From: Photobacterium obscurum
Lineage (GTDB): Bacteria; Pseudomonadota; Gammaproteobacteria; Enterobacterales; Vibrionaceae
Direction: 5' to 3'
Assembly (NCBI RefSeq): GCF_026191635.1
Contig: NZ_JAKRRW010000013.1
Location: 62,001-126,000 of the forward strand
DNA length: 64,000 nucleotides
Within the stretch, counting starts at the first letter, position 1. Every line of letters starts with the position of its first letter. Of the stretch, positions 41,822-50,112 are shown one piece after another. The translations under genes and the position numbers were made by a program. The notes beneath the pieces are model-generated. The model saw only the letters and a list, made by a program, of their open reading frames with translations, searched no databases and was not told the origin of the DNA.

Positions 41822-42343
41822 ATGATTGAAGAACAAGTTGTATTAGTGGATCCGCAGGGCCGGGTGCAGGGATTGCAGGAAAAAATGCAGGCACACCGGG
41901 AAGGGGCTTTACATCTGGCTTTTTCTGTTTTGCTCTACCGTGAAACCGATAAAGGCAGAGAGTTTCTGATGCAGCAACGGGCTTTGGGCAAGTATCACAG
42001 CGGTGGGCTGTGGACCAATACCTGCTGTTCTCATCCCCGCCAGGGAGAAACGATGGAGCAGGCTGGGCTACGTCGACTGGGGGAAGAAATGGGGATCAGC
42101 GGTATCAGGCAACTGGAAGATATCGCGACTTTCCTGTATCGCGCCGAACTGGATAACCAGCTGGTAGAGCACGAGCTGGATCATGTGCTGGTTGCCTGTG
42201 CGTCAGATTTTGATATTGCACCGAATGCCGATGAGGTAATGGCCTATCGCTGGTGGCCGCAGGCAGAGCTAGAGTGTGCCGTCGAGTCTGAGCCTGAACT
42301 ATTTACGGCTTGGTTTCCGCAGGTTCTGGCACATACGCTCTGA
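41822..42343 (+). CDS. idi: Isopentenyl-diphosphate delta-isomerase, type I
   Basis: Interconverts isopentenyl and dimethylallyl diphosphate for isoprenoids. 173 residues. The Nudix-like fold has the catalytic Cys in WTNTCCSHPRQGE near residue 66-78, and the metal-binding His/Glu set (HLAFSVLLY, EHELDHVL with its glutamates near 116-121). No clear Shine-Dalgarno is visible. It is not linked to other isoprenoid genes in the window; a terminator precedes it and another follows, so it is probably a single unit. Confidence 0.93.
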   Translation: MIEEQVVLVDPQGRVQGLQEKMQAHREGALHLAFSVLLYRETDKGREFLMQQRALGKYHSGGLWTNTCCSHPRQGETMEQAGLRRLGEEMGISGIRQLEDIATFLYRAELDNQLVEHELDHVLVACASDFDIAPNADEVMAYRWWPQAELECAVESEPELFTAWFPQVLAHTL

Positions 42344-42364
42344 AGGCCGTATTCGAGCAGATAT

Positions 42365-42394
42365 AAAAAAAGCTGTCATCTGACAGCTTTTTTT
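42365..42394. terminator. Bidirectional terminator between idi and ridA
   Basis: AAAAAAAGCTGTCA-TC-TGACAGCTTTTTTT, a near-perfect palindrome between convergent genes. Confidence 0.93.
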
Positions 42395-42407
42395 TCGCCC
42401 AAATCGA

Positions 42408-42794
42408 TTACTTGCGTACAGCGATCGCTTCGATTTCGATCTTCACATCTTTAGGCAGACGTGCAACTTCAACACAAGAGCGTGCTGGGTAAGGGGCATT
42501 GTGCTCGTCAAAGAACTTGCCGTAAACGTCATTGACTGTCGCGAAGTCATTCAGGTCTTTTACAAACACAGTCATCTTCACAATGTCAGCCACTTTCAGG
42601 CCCGAAGATTCAACCACTGCTTTTACATTTTCCAGTGACTGGCGTGCCTGCTCAGCGATATCGTCAGACACTTCACCCGTTGCAGGGTTTACAGGGATCT
42701 GACCTGAAGTGAGTACCATATTGCCAAGGTCAACACCTTGTACGTAAGGGCCGATAGCCGCTGGAGCTTGATCTGTGTGTAGTACTTGAGTCAT
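42408..42794 (-). CDS. ridA: Reactive intermediate/imine deaminase RidA
   Basis: 128 residues of the YjgF/RidA family, trimeric. Hydrolyses enamine/imine intermediates made by PLP enzymes such as threonine dehydratase, so protecting branched-chain amino acid enzymes. Motifs: GPYVQGVDLGNMVLTSGQIP at the N-terminus and the C-terminal ARSCVEVARLPKDVKIEIE with the substrate-binding Arg (R in PARSC). Just downstream of the ArgR paralogue on the minus strand; it may be part of the same nitrogen/carbamoyl metabolism cluster. Confidence 0.95.
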   Translation of the reverse strand: MTQVLHTDQAPAAIGPYVQGVDLGNMVLTSGQIPVNPATGEVSDDIAEQARQSLENVKAVVESSGLKVADIVKMTVFVKDLNDFATVNDVYGKFFDEHNAPYPARSCVEVARLPKDVKIEIEAIAVRK

Positions 42795-42903
42795 TGATTG
42801 TCCTTACTAAGTCATTCACAACCTACATTGATAGGGCACTAGTTTGCAGCCCAAAATCGTTTAGGTCAAAGGATTTCCTATCTGTTGTGGCACGCTTGTC
42901 GGG

Positions 42904-43398
42904 TTATACAGGGATCCCTAGTCGAGCCTTGACCACGCGCTCGCAGTGGTCGATACGATTGATGTCTTTGGGGGCGACCATCACTGTGTCATTACCGCCA
43001 ACGGTCCCCAGGATCTCAGCATGGGGTTGAATATCAATCAGGCGGGCAACCAGTTGTGCGCCACCAGGGTGGGTTTTGACAACCACCACCAGTTGGTTAT
43101 GGGTAATAAACTCAATCTGCGATGCAATTGAAGAACCAACTTGCACCGGTTCATTTTCGACCGTTAGGCAATAGACTTTTTTGCCATAGGCATTGGGCAC
43201 TTTGGCGACACCCAGTCGGGAAAGCAGGCGCGAGACGGTTGACTGACTAACATCATCAAAACCCATGTCGATTAACCGCTGGCGGATATCATCCTGGGTT
43301 GAGAAGCTCTGCTGCTGAAGCAGGCGCTTGCAGGCTGTGGTGATGCTCTCATCAGTAGAAATTACATCAATCGCTCCGTGCATATTGGATCCATTCAC
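42904..43398 (-). CDS. argR: Arginine repressor ArgR-family regulator
   Basis: 164 residues with GTG 43398 as start (AAGGAG at correct spacing; ATG 43383 is also possible). The N-terminal winged helix (about 20-75: QDDIRQRLIDMGFDDVSQSTVSRLLSRLG) precedes the C-terminal hexamerisation/arginine-binding core with GTVGGNDTVMV near 130 and the adjacent Asp. It lies beside the arc-argF-pyrBI cluster and is probably its regulator; TGCATAA repeats lie in its upstream region. Vibrionaceae usually carry another argR elsewhere, so this may be a second, arc-linked paralogue (inference). Confidence 0.85.
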   Translation of the reverse strand: MNGSNMHGAIDVISTDESITTACKRLLQQQSFSTQDDIRQRLIDMGFDDVSQSTVSRLLSRLGVAKVPNAYGKKVYCLTVENEPVQVGSSIASQIEFITHNQLVVVVKTHPGGAQLVARLIDIQPHAEILGTVGGNDTVMVAPKDINRIDHCERVVKARLGIPV

Positions 43399-43539
43399 GG
43401 GCAACTCCTTGTTATTTTATAGGGTATTAAGATCGTATCGTTATAGTTACCAGTATGATGCTGATGGGAGACGAGCTCTTCGCAGCCATAAGTATGATTT
43501 TTCATTGCTGGCAATAGGCGCAAGATATAATGAATTGAT

Positions 43540-43556
43540 TGCATAATCTTGCATAA
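43540..43556 (-). promoter_or_regulatory. Direct repeat TGCATAA upstream of the argR gene
   Basis: TGCATAA occurs at 43540-43546 and 43550-43556, one helical turn apart. Further TGCAT/ATGCA words crowd the gap to 43575. They could be ArgR half-sites for autoregulation; the match to the ARG-box consensus is partial. Confidence 0.3.
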
Positions 43557-43663
43557 GCATCATAGCAATAATGCAAAAATGTTTTATTGACCCTAATCAC
43601 CAAAATAAAAAGCCGATTTTGTCCTCAATATGAGGAATTATCTCCCGATTGATTTAGCCGACT

Positions 43664-44665
43664 TTATGGCTTCATTGGTGTGTGTTTTTGTTGTTTGGAT
43701 GTTAACTGAGGCTCGGTTTCAGGCTCATTACTGATACCTGACAAGGCTTCGGCGCTGTTTTCCTGGGGGCGCCTTTTCGAAGGGGGAAAATAGGTTGAGG
43801 TCACTGGTGTTCGACTACTGATTTGTGATGCCGTGGTATCTATATCGTTTGGGTTATTGGGCGAAGAGAATTGGTTGATATTATTTTTTGGTATTTCGTT
43901 TGAAGTTGGCGCGGCATTTGCTCTAACACTTGCAGTATTAGTGACCGTACGATTTGGTTGGTTGAGACTGGCGACATAGTCGGAAACCTGGACTGAGGCT
44001 AATTCTGTACTGGCTGACGATACCTCGATATCGAGTGAATCTAACCAGTCAAAAATCAGGGTCGCAGGGACAAATTGACTGTAACGAATCGCGGGGCGCA
44101 GGTTTTCTAGGTCTTCTGGATTATGGACAATCGCAACCGTGATCCCCGCGATTTCACCGTTCTGGTTGAATACCGGGCCGCCACTCATGCCAGACATGAC
44201 CGGAGCATCACTGAGGGAATAAAGGCAGTCCGTATTGGTGTCGATGACATCTTGCAGGTATTTACCATCCCCCTTAATTTTGTTGCCCAGTACGGAGTGG
44301 CCGTGGTGGGAAACCGGTTGGTCGGGGTAGATCAACCCCCAGGTCGGAACATAATCGGAGTGGCGGCGGATCAGCGACAGATCGCAGTAAGGGTGGTGGA
44401 TCACATCAAAGTCCCAAGACAGTTGAGCGACATGCTTGGCGGTGATCATATACTGCTCGTTTACCGGTACGGCTGAGCCAAATCCGCCAAGCAGCAAGGG
44501 AACACCGATCATGACCATTTGATTGGCATTGCTGCTGGAAGCCTGGCTGACCGGGCCGTTGCTCATAATGCAACCCGAGAGAAAAAACGTGCTGATCAGT
44601 AACAGAGACAGTAAGGCTGCATGTAACCGGAGAAAAAGTGAACGGGGAGTATCTATCTGCTTCAT
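43664..44665 (-). CDS. Lipoprotein trypsin-like serine protease
   Basis: 333 residues from MKQIDTPRSLFLRLH with a lipoprotein signal; the lipobox is FLSGC, with Cys32 lipidated. The trypsin-like domain carries His78 (ITAKHVA), Asp95 (YCDLSLI) and Ser161 in GMSGGP, so the catalytic triad seems intact although the usual GDSGGP reads GMSGGP. The C-terminal 110 residues are low-complexity, rich in Ser, Thr, Asn and Pro, perhaps a wall-spanning spacer. AAGG lies seven bases before ATG. It is the lone gene between the argR gene and pyrBI; its substrate is unknown, and a pseudo-protease role cannot be excluded. Confidence 0.8.
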   Translation of the reverse strand: MKQIDTPRSLFLRLHAALLSLLLISTFFLSGCIMSNGPVSQASSSNANQMVMIGVPLLLGGFGSAVPVNEQYMITAKHVAQLSWDFDVIHHPYCDLSLIRRHSDYVPTWGLIYPDQPVSHHGHSVLGNKIKGDGKYLQDVIDTNTDCLYSLSDAPVMSGMSGGPVFNQNGEIAGITVAIVHNPEDLENLRPAIRYSQFVPATLIFDWLDSLDIEVSSASTELASVQVSDYVASLNQPNRTVTNTASVRANAAPTSNEIPKNNINQFSSPNNPNDIDTTASQISSRTPVTSTYFPPSKRRPQENSAEALSGISNEPETEPQLTSKQQKHTPMKP

Positions 44666-44789
44666 ACCACGACCTTTTGAACTGAGGGTTCCAGCGGTCA
44701 CTGACAAGCTTCAGTTCCGGTGGTTTTTGATGTGATTGTTCAAAAGTAGAGCGAGGTTAGGGGGCAGGTTTGTATTAGAACTGAGAATA

Positions 44790-44817
44790 AAAAAACCGGC
44801 TCACAGTTGAGCCGGTT
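44790..44817 (-). terminator. Terminator of pyrBI
   Basis: AACCGGCTCA-4 bases-TGAGCCGGTT on the minus strand followed by T, 30 bases after the pyrI stop. Confidence 0.9.
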
Positions 44818-44850
44818 GTCTTATTTTTAAGGCAAGGGGGCTGCCGAGGA

Positions 44851-45315
44851 TTAATTGTGCTCGGTAACAATCTCGCGCGAGAAGACTTTTTCGCAGTATT
44901 TACATTTCAGCTGTACGTCTTCGTTTTTGCCGATGACCTTGAAGCTGCTGTCTACCGGTTCGCCGTGGGTGATACAGTTGCTGTTCGGGCACTTGAAGAT
45001 GGCATTGATCTGCTCGGGCAGAGACAGGTTCAGCTTCTTCACCACCTCGTAGTTTTCAATCTGGTTGACGGTTGCTTTCGGTGCATAAAGAGCCAGTTGG
45101 TTTGCCTGATCTTCCGAGATAAAGATGTTTTCAATCTTAATCAGATCCTTGGCGCCCAGTGCGGATGATGGCAGGTTCAAGCCAACGGTCACGCGCTGGT
45201 TGGTTTTGTGCATTTTGAACAGTTTTAGAACTTTGATCCCAACATTTGCCGGAATATGGTCGATAACAGAGCCGTTCTTGATTGCTTCAACCTGTAGTTG
45301 AGTTTCCTTAGTCAT
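44851..45315 (-). CDS. pyrI: Aspartate carbamoyltransferase regulatory chain
   Basis: 154 residues (E. coli 153) from [21 protein letters not shown]. It has an allosteric nucleotide-binding N-terminal domain and a C-terminal zinc domain with CPNSNC and CKYC cysteine pairs. It binds CTP/ATP and modulates PyrB. GGAG lies nine bases before ATG 45315; earlier in-frame ATG codons at 45324 and 45354 are rejected. It follows pyrB by 16 bases in the pyrBI operon. Confidence 0.95.
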   Translation of the reverse strand: MTKETQLQVEAIKNGSVIDHIPANVGIKVLKLFKMHKTNQRVTVGLNLPSSALGAKDLIKIENIFISEDQANQLALYAPKATVNQIENYEVVKKLNLSLPEQINAIFKCPNSNCITHGEPVDSSFKVIGKNEDVQLKCKYCEKVFSREIVTEHN

Positions 45316-45331
45316 AACTGTCATCTCCTGC

Positions 45332-46261
45332 TTATAGTTGTTCGTTAAGTACAAGTGCTAGTAGGGCTTCGCGCGCGTATACACCATTTTCGGCTTGCTG
45401 GAAGTAGTAAGCGTGTTTGGTCTTGTCCACATCGACGGTGATTTCATCGACGCGTGGCAGCGGGTGCAGTACCTTCAGGTTGTCACGGGCTTCTTTTAGC
45501 ATCTCGGCCGTCAGGATATAGGCCGCCTTCATGTGGGCATATTCGGATTCGTCAAAGCGTTCCTTCTGGACACGGGTCATGTACAGAACGTCCAGCTGAG
45601 GGATGACTTCTTCGATAGTGTTGTGGAGGCTGTAGCTAATACCGGCTTCGTCCAGTTCTTCGCAGATGTAATCTGGCATTGCCAAGATTTCCGGAGCAAT
45701 GAAGAAGAAGTTCACATTGTTGAACTTTGATAGGGCCTGGGTCAGGGAGTGAACCGTACGGCCGTATTTCAAGTCACCAACGAAAGCGACATTCAGGTTA
45801 TCCAGGCGTCCTTGGGTTTCGAAGATGCTGAATAAATCCAGCAGGGTTTGGGTTGGGTGCTGGTTGGCACCGTCACCACCGTTGACAACCGGCACGCCGT
45901 TTGAGAATTCAGATGCCAGACGAGCTGCGCCTTCCTGAGGGTGGCGCATGACAAAAGCGTCGACGTACGAAGAGATAACTTGCACCGAGTCCGCCAGTGT
46001 TTCCCCTTTCTTGGCTAGCGAGGTGTTGCCGCCGTTATCAAAGCCGATAACTGTACCACCTAGGCGCTGAACGGCAGTCTCGAAAGACAGGCGGGTACGT
46101 GTTGATGGCTCAAAGAAGCAGCTCGCCACAACTTTATTTTTTAGTAGCTCTGGGTTTGGCTCTGCTTTCAGTTTTCCAGCAGTTTCAACAATAAGTTCAA
46201 GTTCACTTCGGTTTAGTTCCGGAATGGAGATGATGTGTTTTTGAAACAACGAGTTCGCCAT
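45332..46261 (-). CDS. pyrB: Aspartate carbamoyltransferase catalytic chain
   Basis: Condenses carbamoyl phosphate with aspartate, the committed step of pyrimidine synthesis. 309 residues (E. coli 311). The carbamoyl-phosphate loop is [13 protein letters not shown] near 50-62, the active-site HPTQTLLDL near 134, and HPLPR near 265. GGAAGAG precedes ATG 46261. Regulation is visible upstream: a PurR-like box over the -35, and the pyrL attenuator. Confidence 0.97.
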   Translation of the reverse strand: MANSLFQKHIISIPELNRSELELIVETAGKLKAEPNPELLKNKVVASCFFEPSTRTRLSFETAVQRLGGTVIGFDNGGNTSLAKKGETLADSVQVISSYVDAFVMRHPQEGAARLASEFSNGVPVVNGGDGANQHPTQTLLDLFSIFETQGRLDNLNVAFVGDLKYGRTVHSLTQALSKFNNVNFFFIAPEILAMPDYICEELDEAGISYSLHNTIEEVIPQLDVLYMTRVQKERFDESEYAHMKAAYILTAEMLKEARDNLKVLHPLPRVDEITVDVDKTKHAYYFQQAENGVYAREALLALVLNEQL

Positions 46262-46317
46262 GGCTTCTCTTCCCTATATAGATAACTGATAGTGTCTGCT
46301 CTCACGCAAAAAGCAGA

Positions 46318-46352
46318 CAAAAAAAAGCCCCCTTAAAAAAGGAGGCTCTTTT
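46318..46352 (-). terminator. pyrBI attenuator
   Basis: On the minus strand AGCCTCC-8 bases-GGGGGCT (one T-G pair) followed by eight T, beginning inside the end of the pyrL frame and ending 58 bases before pyrB. A typical UTP-sensing attenuator layout. Confidence 0.85.
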
Positions 46353-46437
46353 TAAAAAAACGATAAAAACAGAAAAATAAAACCAACGCCGATTTTCGGC
46401 GGAAGTAAGTCAAGTTGTGCTTAACTGGCTGGTTCAT
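46333..46437 (-). CDS. pyrL: pyrBI leader peptide
   Basis: A 34-residue ORF (M N Q P V K H N ... then Phe/Leu/Lys rich, ending KKSLLF) whose 3' half is very U-rich, TTTTATTTTTC then TTTTTATCG then seven T. It overlaps the attenuator hairpin, its stop falling in the loop. At low UTP, polymerase pauses in the U tract and a close-following ribosome prevents hairpin formation, so pyrBI is expressed; this is the established enteric mechanism. The sequence differs from E. coli PyrL, but position and U-richness fit. Confidence 0.75.
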   Translation of the reverse strand: MNQPVKHNLTYFRRKSALVLFFCFYRFFKKSLLF

Positions 46438-46468
46438 TTTTCAACTCTGTTCTGACAAATTGCGAAGG

Positions 46469-46506
46469 ATTATACGCCCATTTTTTGTGAGCGCAAGCGT
46501 TTGCGT
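46469..46506 (-). promoter_or_regulatory. pyrBI promoter with PurR-like operator
   Basis: -10 TATAAT at 46469-46474 on the minus strand. The -35 region is overlapped by ACGCAAACGCTTGCGC (46491-46506), 14 of 16 positions close to the enteric PurR box. Binding would block polymerase. PurR itself is not in the window. Confidence 0.55.
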
Positions 46507-46627
46507 AAACTATTCATTTTGTGGGATTTTATGCAAAAAATCTGGGGCTTTTGAGTGCTTGGTGATGCTGGTTAACCTGCTGAAATTTAGGTGGTTTATA
46601 GAGTGATGGTGAGGCAGGGTAGTGAAG

Positions 46628-46660
46628 GAAAATGCAAATGCCGCCCCGAGGGACGGCATT
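46628..46660 (-). terminator. Terminator of argF
   Basis: ATGCCG(T)CCC-TC-GGG(G)CGGCAT with one mismatch on the minus strand, then TTGCATTTT, about 57 bases past the argF stop. Confidence 0.65.
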
Positions 46661-46716
46661 AATTATAAGAGCTTTAAGGGTTTCTACGTCAAATCTTTAA
46701 AACTCAAGAGAGTCGA

Positions 46717-47727
46717 TTACTGACCCAGTGTAGCAACCATAACAGCTTTGATGGTGTGCATACGGTTTTCAGCTTCGTCGAACACGATTGAGTGCTTAGA
46801 CTCAACGACTTCGTCAGTTACTTCAACACCGTCTTTCAGCATTGGGTATTCTTGTGCCAGCTCTTTACCAACAGTAGTGTCTTCACCATGGAAAGCAGGT
46901 AGGCAGTGCATGAATTTCACATGTGGGTTGCCTGTTGCTTTGATCATGTCCATGTTTACTTGGTAAGGAAGCATTAGGTTGATACGCTCAGCCCAAGCTT
47001 CTTTCGCTTCACCCATTGATACCCAAACGTCAGTGTATAGGAAGTCACAGCCCTGAACGCCTTCTTGTACGTCTTCAGTCATTGTGATCTTAGCACCAGT
47101 TTCTTCAGCGATTTCGCGGCACTGAGCTACTAGCTCTTCTTCAGGCCAGAACGCTTTTGGTGCTACTAGACGGATGTCCATGCCCATTTTCGCTGCGCCA
47201 ACCATTAGAGAGTTACCCATGTTGTTGCGAGCGTCACCCAGGTAAGCGAACGTCATTTCGTGTAGCTGTTTGCCACGGCCATGCTCTTGCATAGTTAGGA
47301 AGTCAGCCAGGATTTGTGTTGGGTGGAATTCGTCTGTTAGGCCGTTCCATACAGGAACACCAGCGTAAGTACCTAGTTCTTCAACGATTTCCTGCCCGAA
47401 GCCACGGTATTCAATGCCATCGTACATACGGCCTAGAACACGTGCTGTATCTTTCATAGATTCTTTGTGACCAATCTGAGAGCCTGATGGGCCCAAGTAA
47501 GATACTTTAGCGCCTTGGTCGTATGCTGCTACTTCGAAAGCACAGCGAGTACGTGTTGATGTTTTCTCGAAGATAAGAGCAATGTTCTTGCCAGTTAGGC
47601 GTGGCTGCTCGTAACCGTTGTACTTGGCTTTTTTCAGCTCTGCAGATAGCTCTAGCATGTGCTGAATTTCACGAGGAGTGAAGTCTAGAAGTTTTAGGAA
47701 GTTACGGTTGCGAAGATTAAAAGCCAT
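46717..47727 (-). CDS. argF: Ornithine carbamoyltransferase
   Basis: Interconverts ornithine plus carbamoyl phosphate and citrulline. 336 residues. The carbamoyl-phosphate motif is [12 protein letters not shown] near 54-65, [10 protein letters not shown] near 136, and [12 protein letters not shown] near 273. The sequence resembles both anabolic ArgF and catabolic ArcB: it starts [14 protein letters not shown], like catabolic enzymes, and ends VMVATLGQ, like enteric ArgF, so its direction cannot be settled here. AGAGG precedes ATG 47727. It is the last gene of an arcD-arcA-arcC-argF series, with an ArgR-like box and a hairpin between it and arcC. Confidence 0.93.
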   Translation of the reverse strand: MAFNLRNRNFLKLLDFTPREIQHMLELSAELKKAKYNGYEQPRLTGKNIALIFEKTSTRTRCAFEVAAYDQGAKVSYLGPSGSQIGHKESMKDTARVLGRMYDGIEYRGFGQEIVEELGTYAGVPVWNGLTDEFHPTQILADFLTMQEHGRGKQLHEMTFAYLGDARNNMGNSLMVGAAKMGMDIRLVAPKAFWPEEELVAQCREIAEETGAKITMTEDVQEGVQGCDFLYTDVWVSMGEAKEAWAERINLMLPYQVNMDMIKATGNPHVKFMHCLPAFHGEDTTVGKELAQEYPMLKDGVEVTDEVVESKHSIVFDEAENRMHTIKAVMVATLGQ

Positions 47728-47759
47728 GATGTTTTCCTCTTAAGAATCTGTATCTCTCT

Positions 47760-47805
47760 GGCCGGCTGGTACTGACTCGGGTTATGCGAGGGCAGCGTGC
47801 CGGCC
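47760..47805 (-). other. Structured hairpin element in the arcC-argF gap
   Basis: GGCCGGC ... GCCGGCC enclose a nested stem with CTG/CAG and CTCG/CGAG pairs around the loop GGTTATG. There is no T tract. It is likely an mRNA processing or stability structure. Confidence 0.55.
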
Positions 47806-47842
47806 TGTATTATGTATTGTTTATCGTATTATGGAGTCTTTG

Positions 47843-47856
47843 TGAATAACTATTCT
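47843..47856 (-). promoter_or_regulatory. ArgR box upstream of argF
   Basis: TGAATAACTATTCT differs from the ARG-box core TGAAT-4-ATTCA at the last base only. It lies at the arcC end, about 115 bases before argF, and implies an argF promoter repressed by arginine. Confidence 0.6.
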
Positions 47857-47857
47857 G

Positions 47858-48769
47858 TTATTCTGCAACAATATTTGTTCCAGCTTCACCTTTTAGGATG
47901 CGTAGTCCCGCTTCCAGTGAGCCGATACCAACCAACTTGCCGCCTTGTTTGATGAACTCGCAAGAGGCATCAATTTTTGGTCCCATTGAGCCAGCATCAA
48001 AGGTGTATTGTGCTAGTTCACTTGGTGTTGTGTTACGTAGGGCTTTTTGTGTTGGCTTGCCCCAGTCCAGGAATACTGCGTCTGCATCGGTTAGGATCAG
48101 CAGCGCGTCTGCGTTAAGTTGCTTGGCTAGGAAAGCTGCTGACATGTCTTTGTCGATAACCGCTTCAACACCAATCAGCTTGCCGTTTTCTTTCTTCACT
48201 GGAATGCCGCCGCCGCCAGTACAGATCACCAGGTGTTGCTGGTTGATTAGTGCTGCAATAGCTTCATCTTCGATAATGCCGGTAGGCTGTGGGCTAGGTA
48301 CTACGCGACGGAAGTACTGACCGTCAGGCTTCACTGTCCAGTGGTATTTTTCTGCCAGTTCACGAGCTTCTGCTTCATCGTAAACAGGACCGATAGGTTT
48401 TGTTGGGTCAGCAAATGCTGGATCGTTTGGATCAACACTCATTTGCGTAAGCATGCAAGAAACGTTTTGCTCTGGAAGTAGGTTCTTCAGTTCTTGCATT
48501 AGGATGTAGCCGATCATGCCTTGGGTTTCTGAGCCCAGTACATCAAGCGGGTATGGATTTACTTTTTTGTATTCCAAACCCTGCAGTGCTAGCAGGCCAA
48601 CTTGTGGGCCATTTCCGTGTACCAACACTACGTTATATTCTTTCGCAATTTCTGCGATGGTTTTTGCTGCCGTAGCAATGTTCTGACGCTGGATATCTGC
48701 TTCTAGTGGCTCGCCGCGACGTAGTAGGGCGTTACCACCAAGTGCAACAACAACAGTTTGCTTGGTCAT
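47858..48769 (-). CDS. arcC: Carbamate kinase
   Basis: Transfers phosphate from carbamoyl phosphate to ADP, the ATP-yielding end of the arginine deiminase pathway. 303 residues of the amino acid kinase fold: VVVALGGNALLRRGEP, VLVHGNGPQVGLLALQ near 50, VICTGGGGIPV near 205 and DADAVFLDWGKP near 250. A weak Shine-Dalgarno with AGAGAGACGATC before ATG 48769 resembles the arcA leader. It lies between arcA and argF in the same direction. Confidence 0.96.
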   Translation of the reverse strand: MTKQTVVVALGGNALLRRGEPLEADIQRQNIATAAKTIAEIAKEYNVVLVHGNGPQVGLLALQGLEYKKVNPYPLDVLGSETQGMIGYILMQELKNLLPEQNVSCMLTQMSVDPNDPAFADPTKPIGPVYDEAEARELAEKYHWTVKPDGQYFRRVVPSPQPTGIIEDEAIAALINQQHLVICTGGGGIPVKKENGKLIGVEAVIDKDMSAAFLAKQLNADALLILTDADAVFLDWGKPTQKALRNTTPSELAQYTFDAGSMGPKIDASCEFIKQGGKLVGIGSLEAGLRILKGEAGTNIVAE

Positions 48770-48799
48770 GGGATCGTCTCTCTTGGTTTTATTCTTTAT

Positions 48800-48824
48800 T
48801 GGCCGGCATTCGTGATACCGGCCA
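48800..48824 (-). other. Hairpin element in the arcA-arcC gap
   Basis: TGGCCGG-11 bases-CCGGCCA, extendable to ten pairs with one T-G, in the 120-base gap. It has no T tail, so it is not a terminator. Its stem sequence (GGCCGG) matches that in the arcC-argF gap. Confidence 0.55.
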
Positions 48825-48891
48825 TATTGTTTTGCTTGGCATTTTCGCCTAGCGCCTAAGCCTATGGGGCTTAAGTGTCTGACAGTATGGC

Positions 48892-50112
48892 TTAGATACC
48901 GTCACGTTCGATTGGGCAGCTCATGCAGCGTGCGCCACCGCGGCCGCGGCCTAGTTCGTCACCTGGGATTGGTAGAACTGTGATGCCGGCTTTGTCGTAC
49001 TTCTCGTTGGTGTAAACGTTACGCTCGTAACCAATAACCACGCCTGGTTTAACAGTTAGTACGTTGTTCGCATCGTTCCACTGCTCACGTTCAGCTTCGA
49101 AGCTGTCACCACCAGTAGTGATAAGGTTAAGCTGACCAACACCCAGTGCTTTTTCGATTGCAGTAACGAAGTAACCTTCTTCTTTCACATTAACTGCGCC
49201 AGATTCGTCACCAGTTAGGCTCCAGCATTGAACGTCTTTACGTACAACTTCTGGGTAGACAGAGAAAGTATCTTCACGCATGTGCGTCATTACTGTATCT
49301 AGGTGCATGCAAGAGCGGTGCTTAGGAAGCTGCATTGCAATAACTTGCTTCGCTTCGCCGTGCTTGAATAGGCTAGATGCTAGCTGCTCAACACCTTGTG
49401 GTGTTGTACGCTCAGACATACCGATAAGGACTGCACCTTTACCAATTACTAGTACGTCGCCGCCTTCGATAGTTGAGTTGTCGTATAGCTTCTCTTCGTC
49501 ACCGAAGTACTTGATGAAGTCTTGGCCTGCGAAGGTTGGGTGCCAGCGGTAAATTGCGCGGACATGGTTTGTTTCGCGCTGACGAGCTGGTTTAGCCATT
49601 GGGTTGATAGAAACACCGCCGTATACCCAGCAAGATGTGTCGCGAGTAAATAGGTGGTTTGGCAAAGGTTCAATGATGAAGTCTGTAGGCTCGTGCATAC
49701 CCTGCATCATTGAAGAAGATTTAACTGGAAGCTCAGCGTAGCTTAGGCCGCCTAGAAGAATAGAAGAAAGCTCTTTGTTTGGAAGATCTGCTAGGAAGCA
49801 GCGAACGTCATTAGCAAATGCTGGGCCGAAGCGGTAGTCAGAGATTTGAGTGTTAAGAAGCCACTCTTTCGCTTCAGGTACTGCTAGTGTGTCCGCTAGA
49901 AGGTCACCAAGTAGCATAACTTCTACGCCTTGCTCGCGAAGAGTGTTCGCGAATACATCGTGCTCTTCACCTGCGCGCTCAACAGCTAGTACATCATCAA
50001 ATAATAGATCGTGACAGTTTGATGGCGTTAGGTGAGTTAGCGCACGCTCTGGACGGTGAACAAGAACGCGGCGTAGTTGACCTACTTCAGAACCTACATA
50101 GAACTTACTCAT
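48892..50112 (-). CDS. arcA: Arginine deiminase
   Basis: Converts arginine to citrulline and ammonia, the first step of the ADI pathway, giving ATP and acid resistance without oxygen. 406 residues, starting [17 protein letters not shown]. The N-terminal LVHRPERAL and [12 protein letters not shown] near 155, [11 protein letters not shown] near 219 and the C-terminal catalytic Cys in [14 protein letters not shown] are all present. It is preceded by a roughly 930-base AT-rich regulatory gap and followed by arcC. Note that a partly matching start fragment lies upstream of arcD at 52.7-52.9 kb. Confidence 0.97.
   Translation of the reverse strand: MSKFYVGSEVGQLRRVLVHRPERALTHLTPSNCHDLLFDDVLAVERAGEEHDVFANTLREQGVEVMLLGDLLADTLAVPEAKEWLLNTQISDYRFGPAFANDVRCFLADLPNKELSSILLGGLSYAELPVKSSSMMQGMHEPTDFIIEPLPNHLFTRDTSCWVYGGVSINPMAKPARQRETNHVRAIYRWHPTFAGQDFIKYFGDEEKLYDNSTIEGGDVLVIGKGAVLIGMSERTTPQGVEQLASSLFKHGEAKQVIAMQLPKHRSCMHLDTVMTHMREDTFSVYPEVVRKDVQCWSLTGDESGAVNVKEEGYFVTAIEKALGVGQLNLITTGGDSFEAEREQWNDANNVLTVKPGVVIGYERNVYTNEKYDKAGITVLPIPGDELGRGRGGARCMSCPIERDGI

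Noticed and set aside
47898-48320. 140-codon plus-strand frame opposite arcC
   Set aside because: Antisense to a well-supported gene, Ser/Pro-rich, no family.
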